This document shows, piece by piece, positions 1-8,286 of a DNA stretch of 54,635 bases. Below the pieces are notes generated by a model. That model was not told where the DNA came from. It did not search any database and worked only from the letters and a program-made list of their open reading frames with translations. Every line of letters starts with the position of its first letter. Within the stretch, counting starts at the first letter, position 1. The stretch is from Paralimibaculum aggregatum (GTDB lineage Bacteria > Pseudomonadota > Alphaproteobacteria > Rhodobacterales > Rhodobacteraceae), in the NCBI RefSeq assembly GCF_030270585.1, contig NZ_BSYI01000037.1, positions 1 to 54,635 on the forward strand, read 5' to 3'. The position numbers and the translations under genes were made by a program.

Positions 1-163
1 ATCCGCAATATGGGCTCCGAGCGCAGCATCCGTCGCGATGGGAAGTGGAGCCGCTGCAAGGCGCGGCTCGAACCGATGGCCCGTCTGGATTGGCCTTTGG
101 CCTGGCGCCATGGCGAAGGCCTGTTATCGTTGAAGAACATGGGACCCTGTAAGGTTGCAGCCA

Positions 164-616
164 ATGGACGAGCAAGAATTGGATCTTGGGGGCATGAAGC
201 TGTCGACCCAGAAGGAAATGGTCCGCATCTTTTACAAGGAGTTGTGGGATCGCGCAGACAAGACCCTGATACCAGAGTTATTCCACGCCGATTTCACCTT
301 TCGCGGTTCACTGGGCCCCGTCCTCGTCGGGCACGACGGTTTCGCAGGATATGTCGATCTGGTGACCACGACGTTCGCGTCCTACACGACCGACATTCTG
401 TCCATGATCGAAGAGGGCTCATACGTCAGCGGCAAAATGCGCTTCCATGGTTACCATCGCCGGGAACTGTTCGGCGTTCCTCCGAGCGGACGGCACGTGT
501 GGTGGATCGGAATGCCGATCTTTACCTTCGATCAGGGTAAGATCCGGGACCTGTACGTGCTGGGCGACGTGCACGGTTTGATTACGCGGATGACCAGTGC
601 GGAGCGAGCGATTTGA
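164..616 (+). CDS. SnoaL-like / NTF2-fold protein
   Basis: About 150 residues. The pattern (KEMVRIFYKELWDRAD, then LFHADFTFRGSLGP, then GHDGFAGYVDLV) is that of the SnoaL-like ester cyclase group of NTF2-fold proteins, small alpha+beta barrels that act as cyclases, hydrolases or small-ligand binders. A Trp-rich strand (RHVWWIGMPIFTFDQGKI) and a final helix complete the fold. The ATG at 164 is chosen because AAGG lies about 9 nt upstream; a TTG at 155 or an ATG at 197 are alternatives. It converges on the HxlR gene that ends at 682. The substrate cannot be inferred from sequence. Confidence 0.75.
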   Translation: MDEQELDLGGMKLSTQKEMVRIFYKELWDRADKTLIPELFHADFTFRGSLGPVLVGHDGFAGYVDLVTTTFASYTTDILSMIEEGSYVSGKMRFHGYHRRELFGVPPSGRHVWWIGMPIFTFDQGKIRDLYVLGDVHGLITRMTSAERAI

Positions 617-681
617 GAACGGGACCTCTTCGCCGATCTCAACGCCTTCTGGGCCGCTGTGGAAGATGGCCGCTTGCCGGG

Positions 682-1398
682 CTAGCCGCGCCTCTCCTGC
701 ACAGCTGCGGGACTGCGCTTCTCGATGACAGCGAAGCTGCTGCGCGTCAGCCATTTGGTAAGGGTCCTGGCCATCAGCTCATGCCCCGAGAGCGTGATCC
801 GCTCCGCCTCGATCTCCTGCACGAAGCTCGAATGCCCCATCCAGGCCGAGGTGAGCGCGCGCAGCTCGCAGACCACGTAGAGATCCACGTCGTGTTTGGG
901 ATCGGTGTAGCAAAGGTCGGTCTCTTCGCCGGGCTTCGCCACCAGCCAGTAGTTGGCAGTCTCGTTCGGCGGATCGTTGAGGATGAACTGGATGACGCTC
1001 TTGCGCTTGGGCAGCTGCAGGAGGTCGATCTTGCCGCGGATCTTCCACATCAGGAGGCGGGCATCGAGGTCCTGCAGCGAGACCTCGCAGTCGATGTTGC
1101 GATGCGCCCATTCGCCGAGGGCACGAATATGGGGCTCGAGCTCGTCGGCAAGCGGGGTGGTGAGGTATTCCGTATGGCCGCCTGCACCCGGGCGACGGAT
1201 CACGAGGCCGTTCGCCTCCATCTCCTTGAGGCGCTTCGACAAAAGCCCCGGCGACATCCCCGGCACGCCGCGCTGGATCTCGTTGAACCGGGTCGAGCCG
1301 GACCACATCTCGCAGAGCATCAGCATGGTCCAGCGCGGCTCCAGCAGGCTGGCGGCCATCGCGACGGGGCAGAACCTCGGGTAGGTCGAGTCTGACAT
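682..1398 (-). CDS. HxlR-family regulator with C-terminal sterol-carrier-like domain
   Basis: 238 residues. The N-terminal ~110 residues are an HxlR winged helix (CPVAMAASLLEPRWTMLMLCEM, then GMSPGLLSKRLKEMEANGLV). The C-terminal ~120 residues (from LLMWKIRGKIDLL to AWMGHSS and LTKWLTRSSFAVIEK) resemble the SCP2-like ligand-binding extension found on some HxlR regulators, so a small ligand may control DNA binding. Start: ATG at 1398 with AGGAGGAAACGCC just upstream. It is divergent from the OsmC gene (145 bp apart) and probably regulates that gene and itself. A decayed relative lies at 7547-8060. Confidence 0.88.
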   Translation of the reverse strand: MSDSTYPRFCPVAMAASLLEPRWTMLMLCEMWSGSTRFNEIQRGVPGMSPGLLSKRLKEMEANGLVIRRPGAGGHTEYLTTPLADELEPHIRALGEWAHRNIDCEVSLQDLDARLLMWKIRGKIDLLQLPKRKSVIQFILNDPPNETANYWLVAKPGEETDLCYTDPKHDVDLYVVCELRALTSAWMGHSSFVQEIEAERITLSGHELMARTLTKWLTRSSFAVIEKRSPAAVQERRG

Positions 1399-1447
1399 GG
1401 CGTTTCCTCCTGGACGGATCTCAGCACCGGCGGCCGCCTGCGTCCAC

Positions 1448-1483
1448 TTCAGAAAGTGTAGCGGGTTTGCTGCATTTGCTGAA
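1448..1483. promoter_or_regulatory. Candidate operator between HxlR and OsmC genes
   Basis: The 145-bp divergent gap holds an inverted pair TTCAG (1448-1452) and CTGAA (1479-1483), with two TTTGCTG direct copies 9 bp apart (1466-1472, 1475-1481). Its position between a regulator and its probable target fits a binding site. That function is inference only. Confidence 0.3.
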
Positions 1484-1543
1484 CTGGCGGGCCGGGCGGC
1501 CCGGATGCGAGCGTCCCCTCCAGCAAGTCGGAGGAAGGACCAG

Positions 1544-2077
1544 ATGCCCAGAGAGATCGACGCCAGAGACATCCACGCCCGGGAGGGGCAGCTGCGCGCC
1601 ATCGCGGTGTTCGAGCGGCGGCCCGAGCAGGCGCGCGTCACCAATCGCGGGAAGGCCGAGGTTCGCGAGGGCCTCACCTGCACCTATGAGCAGGACGGCC
1701 ACGCGGTGACCATCGACATGCCCGGCGCCGTCGGGGGCGGGGACCTCGGCCCCTCGCCGGGCTATTTCGGGAGAGCGGCGATCTGCAGCTGCCTCGCGAT
1801 CGGCATCAAGATGACCGCGCTACGGGAGGGTCTGCACATCGCCTCGGTGCGGGTCGAGATCGCGCAGGACTTCGACAACCGCGGCGTTCTGGCCATGCCG
1901 GGCGCGCGCTCCGCTCCGGGAGAGACCCGGGTATCGATCGGGATCGTCAGCCTTGAGGAGGGTGCCAGGATCCGCGCGATGATCGACAGGGCGCTTGCGC
2001 ACGACCCCTGGTTCCTCGCCTATCGCGATGCCCAGCCCGTGACGATGGCCGTCTCGATCGCCGCGGAGGCGATGTGA
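1544..2077 (+). CDS. OsmC/Ohr-family protein
   Basis: 177 residues. OsmC-family proteins are thiol-dependent peroxidases acting on organic hydroperoxides. The typical core is present: an N-terminal strand pair (GLTCTYEQDGHAVTIDMP), a PSPGYFGRAAICSCLAIG helix carrying the conserved Cys, and a strand IASVRVEIAQDFDNRG. The Cys in AAICSCLA is the expected reactive residue; a second family Cys is not obvious in the N-terminal half apart from GLTCTYE. Start: ATG 1544 behind GGAGGAAGGACCAG, although the frame is open further upstream. The stop overlaps the start of the methyltransferase gene, so the two are translationally coupled. Confidence 0.82.
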   Translation: MPREIDARDIHAREGQLRAIAVFERRPEQARVTNRGKAEVREGLTCTYEQDGHAVTIDMPGAVGGGDLGPSPGYFGRAAICSCLAIGIKMTALREGLHIASVRVEIAQDFDNRGVLAMPGARSAPGETRVSIGIVSLEEGARIRAMIDRALAHDPWFLAYRDAQPVTMAVSIAAEAM

Positions 2078-2904
2078 TGGACGCCCGGCTGCAACTGCGC
2101 GTTCAGCGCTATGGCTGGGATGCCGCCGCGCCGTATTATCACGCGGGCTGGCAGGCGCAGCTTCGCCCGGCCCATGACCGGCTGTTGGACGTCGCGGCCG
2201 CGAAGCCGGGCCAGAAAGTCCTCGAGACCGCCTGCGGCAGCGGCCTGGTCACCCTGCGGCTTGCCGAGCAGGTGGGAGCGGAGGGGCATGTCCTCGCCAC
2301 CGACCTCTCGGAGCGGATGGTTGCCGATCTGCGCTCGCGGCTTGCGGAGGCGGGGGTGGCCAATGTCGAGACCGCCCGGATGGCGGCGGAGGCGCTCGAT
2401 GTCCCGAGCGGCGCCTTCGACGCCGCAATCTGCGCGCTCGGGCTCATGTACACGCCCGACGCGGCCGCGGCGGTGGCGGAGATGGGGCGCGTCGTGCGAC
2501 CGGGCGGGACCGTTGCCGCGACGGTCTGGGGCGAGCGGCGCAACTGCGGCTGGGCCGAGGTCTTTCCCATCGTCGATGCGCGCGTGGCATCCGAGGTCTG
2601 CCCGCTGTTCTTCGGTACAGGGGCGCCGGGGGCCCTGGCGCGGCTTTTCGAGGCGGCGGGGCTCGAGGAGGTGCGCGAACACCGGCAATCAGAGCTGCTT
2701 GCCTTCCGGTCCGAGCGGGAGGTCACGGATGCGGTCCTGCTCGGCGGCCCGGTCGCCCTGGCCGTCAAGCGCTTCGAGGCGGAGGTCTGGGACGCGGTGC
2801 GCCGGGAGTTCCTGTCCTCGGTCTCCACCTGCCGGGCGCCCGATGGGAGCTACCGGATCCCCGGCGAGTTCGTCACCGTGGTGGGCCGGAGACCCATCGA
2901 CTGA
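2077..2904 (+). CDS. Class I SAM-dependent methyltransferase (UbiE/COQ5-like)
   Basis: 275 residues. Motif I is VLETACGSGLVTLRLA (about residues 48-63), followed by the acidic ATDLSERMV loop, a DAAICALGLMYTPDA post-motif and VVRPGGTVAATVWGE. This is a Rossmann-fold SAM-binding domain of the UbiE-like group. The ATG at 2077 shares its A with the OsmC stop codon (TGATG); an in-frame GTG lies at 2074. Gene order (HxlR divergent, OsmC, methyltransferase) suggests a small detoxification cassette. The methyl acceptor is unknown. Confidence 0.85.
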   Translation: MDARLQLRVQRYGWDAAAPYYHAGWQAQLRPAHDRLLDVAAAKPGQKVLETACGSGLVTLRLAEQVGAEGHVLATDLSERMVADLRSRLAEAGVANVETARMAAEALDVPSGAFDAAICALGLMYTPDAAAAVAEMGRVVRPGGTVAATVWGERRNCGWAEVFPIVDARVASEVCPLFFGTGAPGALARLFEAAGLEEVREHRQSELLAFRSEREVTDAVLLGGPVALAVKRFEAEVWDAVRREFLSSVSTCRAPDGSYRIPGEFVTVVGRRPID

Positions 2905-2962
2905 TGCGCATGCTTCGGGTCTGGGCAATAATTGGAAGGACACCCTGCTATGGCATTGGCTT

Positions 2963-2981
2963 TCAAGCTTCGAAAGCTTGA
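2963..2981. repeat. Perfect 8-3-8 palindrome between convergent genes
   Basis: TCAAGCTT-CGA-AAGCTTGA is a perfect inverted repeat lying 60 bp after the methyltransferase stop and about 60 bp past the 3' end of the opposing lipocalin gene. There is no T-run, so it may be a weak bidirectional terminator or a protein site. Confidence 0.4.
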
Positions 2982-3043
2982 TGTCAGGCGGTTGGTTCCA
3001 GTGGTAGTCCGCTGTCCGGCCGCGGAAGCACATGCCACAAAGT

Positions 3044-3487
3044 TTACATATTCGGACTGTCCGAGACCTTTATGAACTCCATGCGGTAGATCACTTCCTC
3101 ACCGGTCGCCGGATCGATCCCTGGAGCGCCACTGATCGTCAAACGATCCCCATCCAACGTGAACGGGCGCGTCAGCAGGCCCTGCCAATTCGGGTTCCAA
3201 GAGCCGTCGACGTCATGTAAGACGCGGTCGTCCTCAAGCGTGTACGATGCGACATAGGCCAGCATGTCGTCAAACAGCTGCGCTTTCTCGGGCACGGTCC
3301 AGCCCTCGGCCTTCGGCGGATGCCGATCCCGGCGAAACACCGTTGCCATCATACGACCGTCTCGATGATAGGCGATATACCCGATGGGATAAGGACCGAG
3401 CGCGTCGGTTGTCTCGCCCGTCTCTACCGACGTGCGGGTCCATGCCTCCATGCGCCACGACCCAATCAGCGCGCTGGGATCTTTCAT
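3044..3487 (-). CDS. Lipocalin-like domain protein
   Basis: 147 residues beginning LIGSWRMEAWTRT, with GPYPIGYIAYHRDGRMMATVF and a C-terminal LTISGAPGIDPATGE strand pair. This is the pattern of the lipocalin-like (Lipocalin_5) family: a single beta-barrel domain that starts with a GxW motif and usually occurs as a stand-alone 140-150 residue protein. No signal peptide is visible, so it is probably cytoplasmic. Start: ATG 3487 preceded by GGAGGGAGAGAAA, preferred over an in-frame ATG 66 nt upstream. Ligand unknown. It is divergent from the GntP-type permease across about 230 bp. Confidence 0.8.
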   Translation of the reverse strand: MKDPSALIGSWRMEAWTRTSVETGETTDALGPYPIGYIAYHRDGRMMATVFRRDRHPPKAEGWTVPEKAQLFDDMLAYVASYTLEDDRVLHDVDGSWNPNWQGLLTRPFTLDGDRLTISGAPGIDPATGEEVIYRMEFIKVSDSPNM

Positions 3488-3716
3488 TTTCTCTCCCTCC
3501 ATCACCCACTGAAGCCCCGGAATGATGCCCGTAAAGTCCCCGCTGTGCGACACAAACCCTCGGGGAATCGGACCCTTTGGGAAATTCCGGAAGAACGGCG
3601 GATGTCGGCTCGGTGAACCGCCGCATCAGGTATCCCGATTCCGGCTTCGACCATGGCGAACGACGGGGACTTGCCAGGCTTGTGCTGCGTTTGCGAATGT
3701 CATGTCGCAATGCAGC

Positions 3717-5189
3717 ATGGTAGCGGAGGCAGGCACCTTGGGCGTTCTTGGCATACTCATCCCCCTGGCCCTCCTCATCTACCTCGCGTTCCGTGGTGTC
3801 ACATTGATCTTTCTGGCGCCGGTGATGGCGGTTCTCGCCGCGGCCCTGAGCGGAGGCCTGCCTGTCCTTGCCAGCTATACACAGATCTTCATGGAGGGTC
3901 TGGGCGGCTTCGTCGTCGCCTTCTTTCCACTGTTCCTGCTCGGCGCGATCTTCGGGAGGCTGATGGACGACAGCGGCGCGGCGGCTGCGATCTCGAATGC
4001 CATCACCGAAAGGCTCGGGCGCGACCGCGCCGTGCTTTCGGTGGTCCTCTGCTGTGCGGTCCTGACCTATGGCGGGGTCTCGCTCTTTGTCGTCGCCTTC
4101 GCGGTCTTTCCAGTTGCGGCCGCGCTGTTCCGCGACGCGGCGATCCCGAAGCGGATCATCCCGGCGGCGCTGGCGCTCGGTGCTTTCACGTTCACCATGT
4201 CCGCCCTGCCGGGAACGCCGGCGATCCAGAACGCGATCCCGATGCCGTTCTTCGGGACCACGGCCTTCGCGGCTCCAGGCCTCGGGATAATCGCGGGAAC
4301 GATCATGCTCGTGCTCGGGGTCGCCTGGCTCGAGCGCCGGGCGGCTGCGGCCCGGTCAGCCGGAGAGGGCTACGGCGCGCATGAGGATTCGGTTCCCCCT
4401 CCCGGCGTCCGGACCCTCGAGGGCGCGCGGCGTGACGGTCTCGACCTCAGGGACATCAAGCAGGAGCGGCGCCATGACCGGGACCTTCCGCCCCTCTCGC
4501 TCGCGGCCCTTCCGGTGGTCGTGGTCGTGGCGGTGAACCTGGCGTTTCTTCAGCTGGTAGCACCGCGCCTCGAGACGGGTTATCTCGCCACCCCGCTGTT
4601 CGGCGCGACGACGATCGAGGCGGTGCGCGGGCTCTGGTCGATCATCCTCGCCCTCTGCACTGCGATCCTCGTGCTGATCGCAACGAACCTGCCGCGCCTT
4701 GAGAGCCTCGGCGACAGCCTGAATGCCGGCGCGAACGCCGCGGTCATCCCGATCGCGAATACTGCGAGCCTCGTCGGCTTCGGCGCGGTGATTGCCGCGA
4801 CGCCTGCCTTCGCGACGCTCGGCGAGTGGGTTCTGGGCCTTGGCCAGTCCAACCCGCTCCTGTCGCTTGCGGTGGCGGTCAATCTGCTCAGCGCCGTCAC
4901 CGGATCAGCATCGGGCGGCATGACCATCGCGCTGGACACGCTCGGGCCGACCTATGTCGAGCTTGCCCGCCAGCAGGGGATCTCTTTCGAGGCGATGCAC
5001 AGGGTGTCCTCCATCTCTTCGGGCGCGCTCGATGCGCTGCCGCACAACGGCGCCGTCATCACGGTGCTCGGCATCTGCAAGCTTGGCCACCGGGAGGCTT
5101 ATGGCGACATCTTCGTGGTCGCCGTGGTCATCCCGATGCTTGCCCTGTCGACGATCCTGCTGCTTGCCACGGTTTTCGGGGCCTTCTGA
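3717..5189 (+). CDS. GntP-family permease
   Basis: About 490 residues with 10-12 hydrophobic segments. The stretches GFVVAFFPLFLLGAIFG, TYGGVSLFVVAFAVFP and SALPGTPAIQNAIP are characteristic of the GntP/DsdX gluconate-type proton symporter family; a long polar loop (about residues 205-260) separates the two halves. The start is uncertain: ATGs at 3717 and 3702 lack a clear Shine-Dalgarno sequence and the frame is open to 3522; 3717 places the first membrane segment right after a short N-terminus. The substrate is probably a hydroxy-acid or sugar acid, but no catabolic genes flank it. Confidence 0.85.
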   Translation: MVAEAGTLGVLGILIPLALLIYLAFRGVTLIFLAPVMAVLAAALSGGLPVLASYTQIFMEGLGGFVVAFFPLFLLGAIFGRLMDDSGAAAAISNAITERLGRDRAVLSVVLCCAVLTYGGVSLFVVAFAVFPVAAALFRDAAIPKRIIPAALALGAFTFTMSALPGTPAIQNAIPMPFFGTTAFAAPGLGIIAGTIMLVLGVAWLERRAAAARSAGEGYGAHEDSVPPPGVRTLEGARRDGLDLRDIKQERRHDRDLPPLSLAALPVVVVVAVNLAFLQLVAPRLETGYLATPLFGATTIEAVRGLWSIILALCTAILVLIATNLPRLESLGDSLNAGANAAVIPIANTASLVGFGAVIAATPAFATLGEWVLGLGQSNPLLSLAVAVNLLSAVTGSASGGMTIALDTLGPTYVELARQQGISFEAMHRVSSISSGALDALPHNGAVITVLGICKLGHREAYGDIFVVAVVIPMLALSTILLLATVFGAF

Positions 5190-5228
5190 GAAGCACCTCG
5201 AAGCCGCCCCACCTGCCGAAATCGCCAC

Positions 5229-5254
5229 CTTCCGGTGTGGGCTCTTTCTGGAAG
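5229..5254. repeat. Inverted motif CTTCC-N16-GGAAG (copy 1)
   Basis: CTTCCGG (5229-5235) and CTGGAAG (5248-5254) are separated by 12 bp, in the gap between the convergent permease and coiled-coil genes. The same arrangement with identical spacing, and the same downstream CTGGAAGCATGA, recurs at 8505-8530; looser versions occur at 13526-13552 and 10971-10984. Confidence 0.35.
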
Positions 5255-5340
5255 CATGACGCACGCCAAGGCTGCAGATTCGCCTTCCAGCCTGGGCGAC
5301 ATTGGAAGATTGCCCATCTCCTGCCCAGCCGGCTGGTGCA

Positions 5341-6345
5341 TCAGGCGGCCTGAGACGCGCTTTGGCTGTTGGCCTCTTTGATGCGGGCGTAGGCCTGCTT
5401 CATCGCCCGCACATAGGCCGCGTATTCCCGCGACGCGGCGGCGAGCCCCCGGGTAGCGGCCTCCACCGATTTCTTGAGCTCGCCGGTCACGGACTTGTCC
5501 TGGCGGCGCAGCGTCTCCTTCTTGATCCAGTCGAGGGCCGAGCCTTTGTGCGACTGGAGCGAGAGCAGCAGGTTCTCCGCCTTGTCGAGCCCGAAGCTCG
5601 GCGCGGTCTTCTGCACTGCCACCGCTACCGCCTTGTCGAGCTTGCCGACGCTGACCTCGGGTTTGTCGCGCCCGCCCTCCCAGGCGGTCATCAGCCGGTC
5701 GATCTCCCGGCGCGCCTTCTGCGCATTCAAGGCGACCGCGTCGGTCTCGGCGGGGATCTCTTTGAGCATCATGATCGAATGCTCGAGCTTGTCGCGCACC
5801 CGGGCGATCTCCTCGGGCGTCTCGTCCTTCTCGACCTTCTTGACGAGCTCCTCCTCGGTCTTCTTCTTGCTGGCCGCGATCTCCTTGCGCTCGCGCTCGG
5901 CTTCTTCGCGGCGGCGGGCCTCCTCCTCGCGCTTCTGGCGTTCGAGTTCGCGGCGCTCCGCCTTGACCTCGGCGATCAGCTCCCCGCCGCCGCCGTTCGC
6001 GAGCTTCTGCGCGACCTTGTAGTATCGCTGGATAAACTTCTTGTACTCGAGGCAGAACTCCTTGCTGTGCTTCTGCAGGCGGCCGCATTTGGTGGACGCG
6101 CGATATATGGCGCCCTCGAGATCAGTCAGCGCGAAGACGATCTCCGACATGTTCTCGATCGGCGCCTTGGAGGGATCGCCGCTCTGCGGCAGGCCGAGCT
6201 TCTCGAGCTTGTCGAGTTCCTTGGCGACCCCGTTGCCCCGGCAGGCGCCGGCGCGATACTCGCGCCAGAACTTGGTGCGAAACCCCTTCACGCGGATCTC
6301 TTTCTTGATCTTCTCGATGTTGCTGTCGGTGAGCTTGGTCGCCAT
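5341..6345 (-). CDS. Coiled-coil protein of unknown function
   Basis: 334 residues, soluble, no signal peptide. The N-terminal ~110 residues are basic and contain three Cys (GACRGNG, TKCGRLQ, EFCLEYK). Residues about 120-190 are a highly charged heptad-like helix (ERRELERQKREEEARRREEAE onwards) predicted as a coiled coil. A second helical domain (LMTAWEGGRDKPEVSVGKLD to the end) finishes in an Ala/Ser tail. Start: ATG 6345 with AAAGGAGG upstream. AT-rich sequence at about 6430-6480 could carry its promoter. I do not recognise the family; a structural, phage-derived or toxin-scaffold role are all possible. Confidence 0.75.
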   Translation of the reverse strand: MATKLTDSNIEKIKKEIRVKGFRTKFWREYRAGACRGNGVAKELDKLEKLGLPQSGDPSKAPIENMSEIVFALTDLEGAIYRASTKCGRLQKHSKEFCLEYKKFIQRYYKVAQKLANGGGGELIAEVKAERRELERQKREEEARRREEAERERKEIAASKKKTEEELVKKVEKDETPEEIARVRDKLEHSIMMLKEIPAETDAVALNAQKARREIDRLMTAWEGGRDKPEVSVGKLDKAVAVAVQKTAPSFGLDKAENLLLSLQSHKGSALDWIKKETLRRQDKSVTGELKKSVEAATRGLAAASREYAAYVRAMKQAYARIKEANSQSASQAA

Positions 6346-6500
6346 GGGAGGGCCTCCTTTGCCACGGTTTGGCGAGGGCGCCCGGTCGGGACGAGGGCGG
6401 CTCGCTCTGCCTTGAGTCCCATGTTGGGAGGAGCGCATATTATTCCTATCGAAAAATCATAAGCTGGACTTATATTGTTGCGCCGGCCGCCCACCACCTC

Positions 6501-6524
6501 GCGCCGGCGCTCAGCGCCGGCGCT
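6501..6524. repeat. Tandem GC-rich palindromes at LysR stop
   Basis: GCGCCGGCGCT occurs twice (6501-6511 and 6514-6524); each copy contains the self-complementary GCGCCGGCGC. It overlaps the LysR stop codon. It could form a strong hairpin that limits readthrough into the coiled-coil gene. Confidence 0.35.
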
Positions 6525-7389
6525 GCTGCGCGACATCGCCGATGCAGGCGAAGACGGCGCGCACGAGCCGATTGCCCTGCTGCGCCTTCATGCTGACCAC
6601 ATGATCGGTGCTGATCTCCTCGAAGCCCGCGATGGGAATGCCGAGCGCGCGCGGATCCTCGTTGAGCTCGCAATCGAAGGCGAAGCCGATCCCGAGGCCG
6701 CGCACCACCGCCGCACAGACCGACTCGCGGCTGCCGAGCACCATCGTCGGCGCGATGTCGAGCCCGCGGCCCGCCAGCGCTTCGCCGAGCAGGCGCTGCG
6801 TGCTCGACCCGGTCTCGCGGAAGATCAGCGGCTCGCCGGCAAGATCCTCGAGCGCGAGCGCGCGGGCCGAGGCCAGCGGATGGGCTGAGGGCACGAGCGC
6901 CACGAGGCTGAGCCGCGCGAGCTCCTCGCGATAGGTTCGCGCATCCTCCGGGGAGTCGGCGATCACCGCAACGTCGATCCTCAGATCCAGAAGATCCGCC
7001 CAGATCTTCGCGGCGTTGCCGAGCTTGACCTCGACCAGGATGCCCGGATTGCGCCGGCGCAGCTCGCTGACGAGATCGAGCACGTTGAACGGCCCGTCGG
7101 AGCCGACCACAAGGGTCCCGCCCATGCCGCCGTCCGGGCCTCTCAGCGCCCGCTGGGCGTCATGCTCGGCGCGGAGCATCCGGTCCACCGCATCGAAGAG
7201 AACCTGCCCGTCCGGGCTCAGCTCCAGACGATGACCGCTGCGCCGGAAGATCGGCTTGTCGGTCATCTCTTCGATCTGACGCAGGTGCTGCGAGACCGCT
7301 GGCTGCGAGATATGCAAGCGATTGGCGCCCCCTTGTATCGTCCCCTCGAGAGCGACGGCATGGAACGCGCGCAGCCGGGCAATCGACAT
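6511..7389 (-). CDS. LysR-family transcriptional regulator
   Basis: 292 residues. The N-terminal winged helix reads MSIARLRAFHAVALEGTIQ, then GGANRLHISQPAVSQHLRQIEE. From about residue 90 there is a periplasmic-binding-protein-like effector domain (TLVVGSDGPFNVLDLVSELRRR). The effector pocket resembles LysR proteins often linked to aminoethylphosphonate use, but no such genes are adjacent, so the regulon is open. Start: ATG 7389 with AAGGTGGTGGC as Shine-Dalgarno; a GTG lies at 7398. The Shine-Dalgarno segment is duplicated upstream (see 7391-7431). Confidence 0.9.
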   Translation of the reverse strand: MSIARLRAFHAVALEGTIQGGANRLHISQPAVSQHLRQIEEMTDKPIFRRSGHRLELSPDGQVLFDAVDRMLRAEHDAQRALRGPDGGMGGTLVVGSDGPFNVLDLVSELRRRNPGILVEVKLGNAAKIWADLLDLRIDVAVIADSPEDARTYREELARLSLVALVPSAHPLASARALALEDLAGEPLIFRETGSSTQRLLGEALAGRGLDIAPTMVLGSRESVCAAVVRGLGIGFAFDCELNEDPRALGIPIAGFEEISTDHVVSMKAQQGNRLVRAVFACIGDVAQQRRR

Positions 7390-7390
7390 T

Positions 7391-7431
7391 GCCACCACCT
7401 TATGAATCTATCGCCACCACCTTATGAATCT
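7391..7431 (-). repeat. Duplicated leader segment carrying the LysR ribosome-binding site
   Basis: A 19-bp unit (7391-7409 and 7413-7431, identical) sits directly before the LysR start. Read on the minus strand, each copy contains AAGGTGGTGGC, so the gene has a tandem copy of its Shine-Dalgarno region. It is followed by the perfect palindrome TATGAATTCATA at 7432-7443, a plausible regulator or promoter element. Confidence 0.6.
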
Positions 7432-7546
7432 TATGAATTCATAGGTACCTTTCCGAACTGGCGCCGACAAGTTTGAAGGGCGTGCAGCGCCGCGCAGTCT
7501 GGCGGATTCTGGAAGGCTCGCTACGAGACACTTTAGCTAATCAGGG

Positions 7547-8060
7547 CTATATGTCGGTCGTGCTTCCGGCGTTTCCGAGGATTTCGGAGGGCTCCGGCAG
7601 GTCGGCGAAGATGCAGTCGGCGAGCCAGGTGCTGATGTTGCGGGTCAGGGCCGGCGGGCCATGCACCTCGAACGAGCCGTCGGCCCTGGCCTGGCGATAG
7701 GTGATCCGGCCCATCCAGGCCTCGGTCATCGTCCGCACGCTGGTGGTGATGTAGATGTCCACCTCCTTGCCGGGATCGGCGGTGCAGATGTCGATCGCGT
7801 CGCCGCCCACGACGATCCACCAGTCCGGCATGTCGTCGACGTCGGTGAAGCGAAACCGGATCACCGCCCTGGCGTTCGGCAGCTTCTCCGGCCGGACGCT
7901 CCGCTCGAGATAGAGCATCAGCAGCTCGACATCGTAGTCGGTGTCCTCGAGGTTGCCGCGGGTCCAGTCCATCCCCCAGCGGCCGAGCGCCAGGAGGATC
8001 GGCAGGAGCTGCTTGCAGGCATCGGTCGGCAGATGACCCCGAAGCCGAAACCCCAGAACC
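7547..8060 (-). pseudogene. HxlR-type regulator, C-terminal part only
   Basis: The reading frame from about 8060 down to 7547 matches the C-terminal ligand-binding half of HxlR regulators: LLALGRWGMDWTRGN, ELLMLYLERSVRPEKLPNA, EVDIYITTSVRTMTEAWMG, LTRNISTWLADCIFADLP. It is clearly related to the intact gene at 682-1398 (shared LPxxRxVIxF and TxAWMG signatures). The winged-helix half expected upstream is absent and the sequence before about 8060 is unrelated. A truncated protein could still be made from an upstream start, but it could not bind DNA as an HxlR protein. Confidence 0.7.
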
Positions 8061-8286
8061 TGACATCCATGACCGCGCCGCACCGCGAGCGCGCCAGACA
8101 GCATGGCCGCAGCCACACGACCATCATCCAGGGCACAATCCCCGCTCGGCACGCCAACTCTCGTGCATGAACCGGGCTAGCGCCAAAGCGCCGCGCCTTC
8201 TCTTCACCCTTCTGGCGCCCACGTTACGCGGCAGAACCGCAAGATTGATCGAGGCAGGCGGGTTCTCTCAATGCGCAACCTCGCGC

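Noticed and set aside
1-111. Possible 5' end of a minus-strand gene running off the window start
   Set aside because: Only about 37 codons, weak Shine-Dalgarno sequence, and no recognisable family; cannot be supported.
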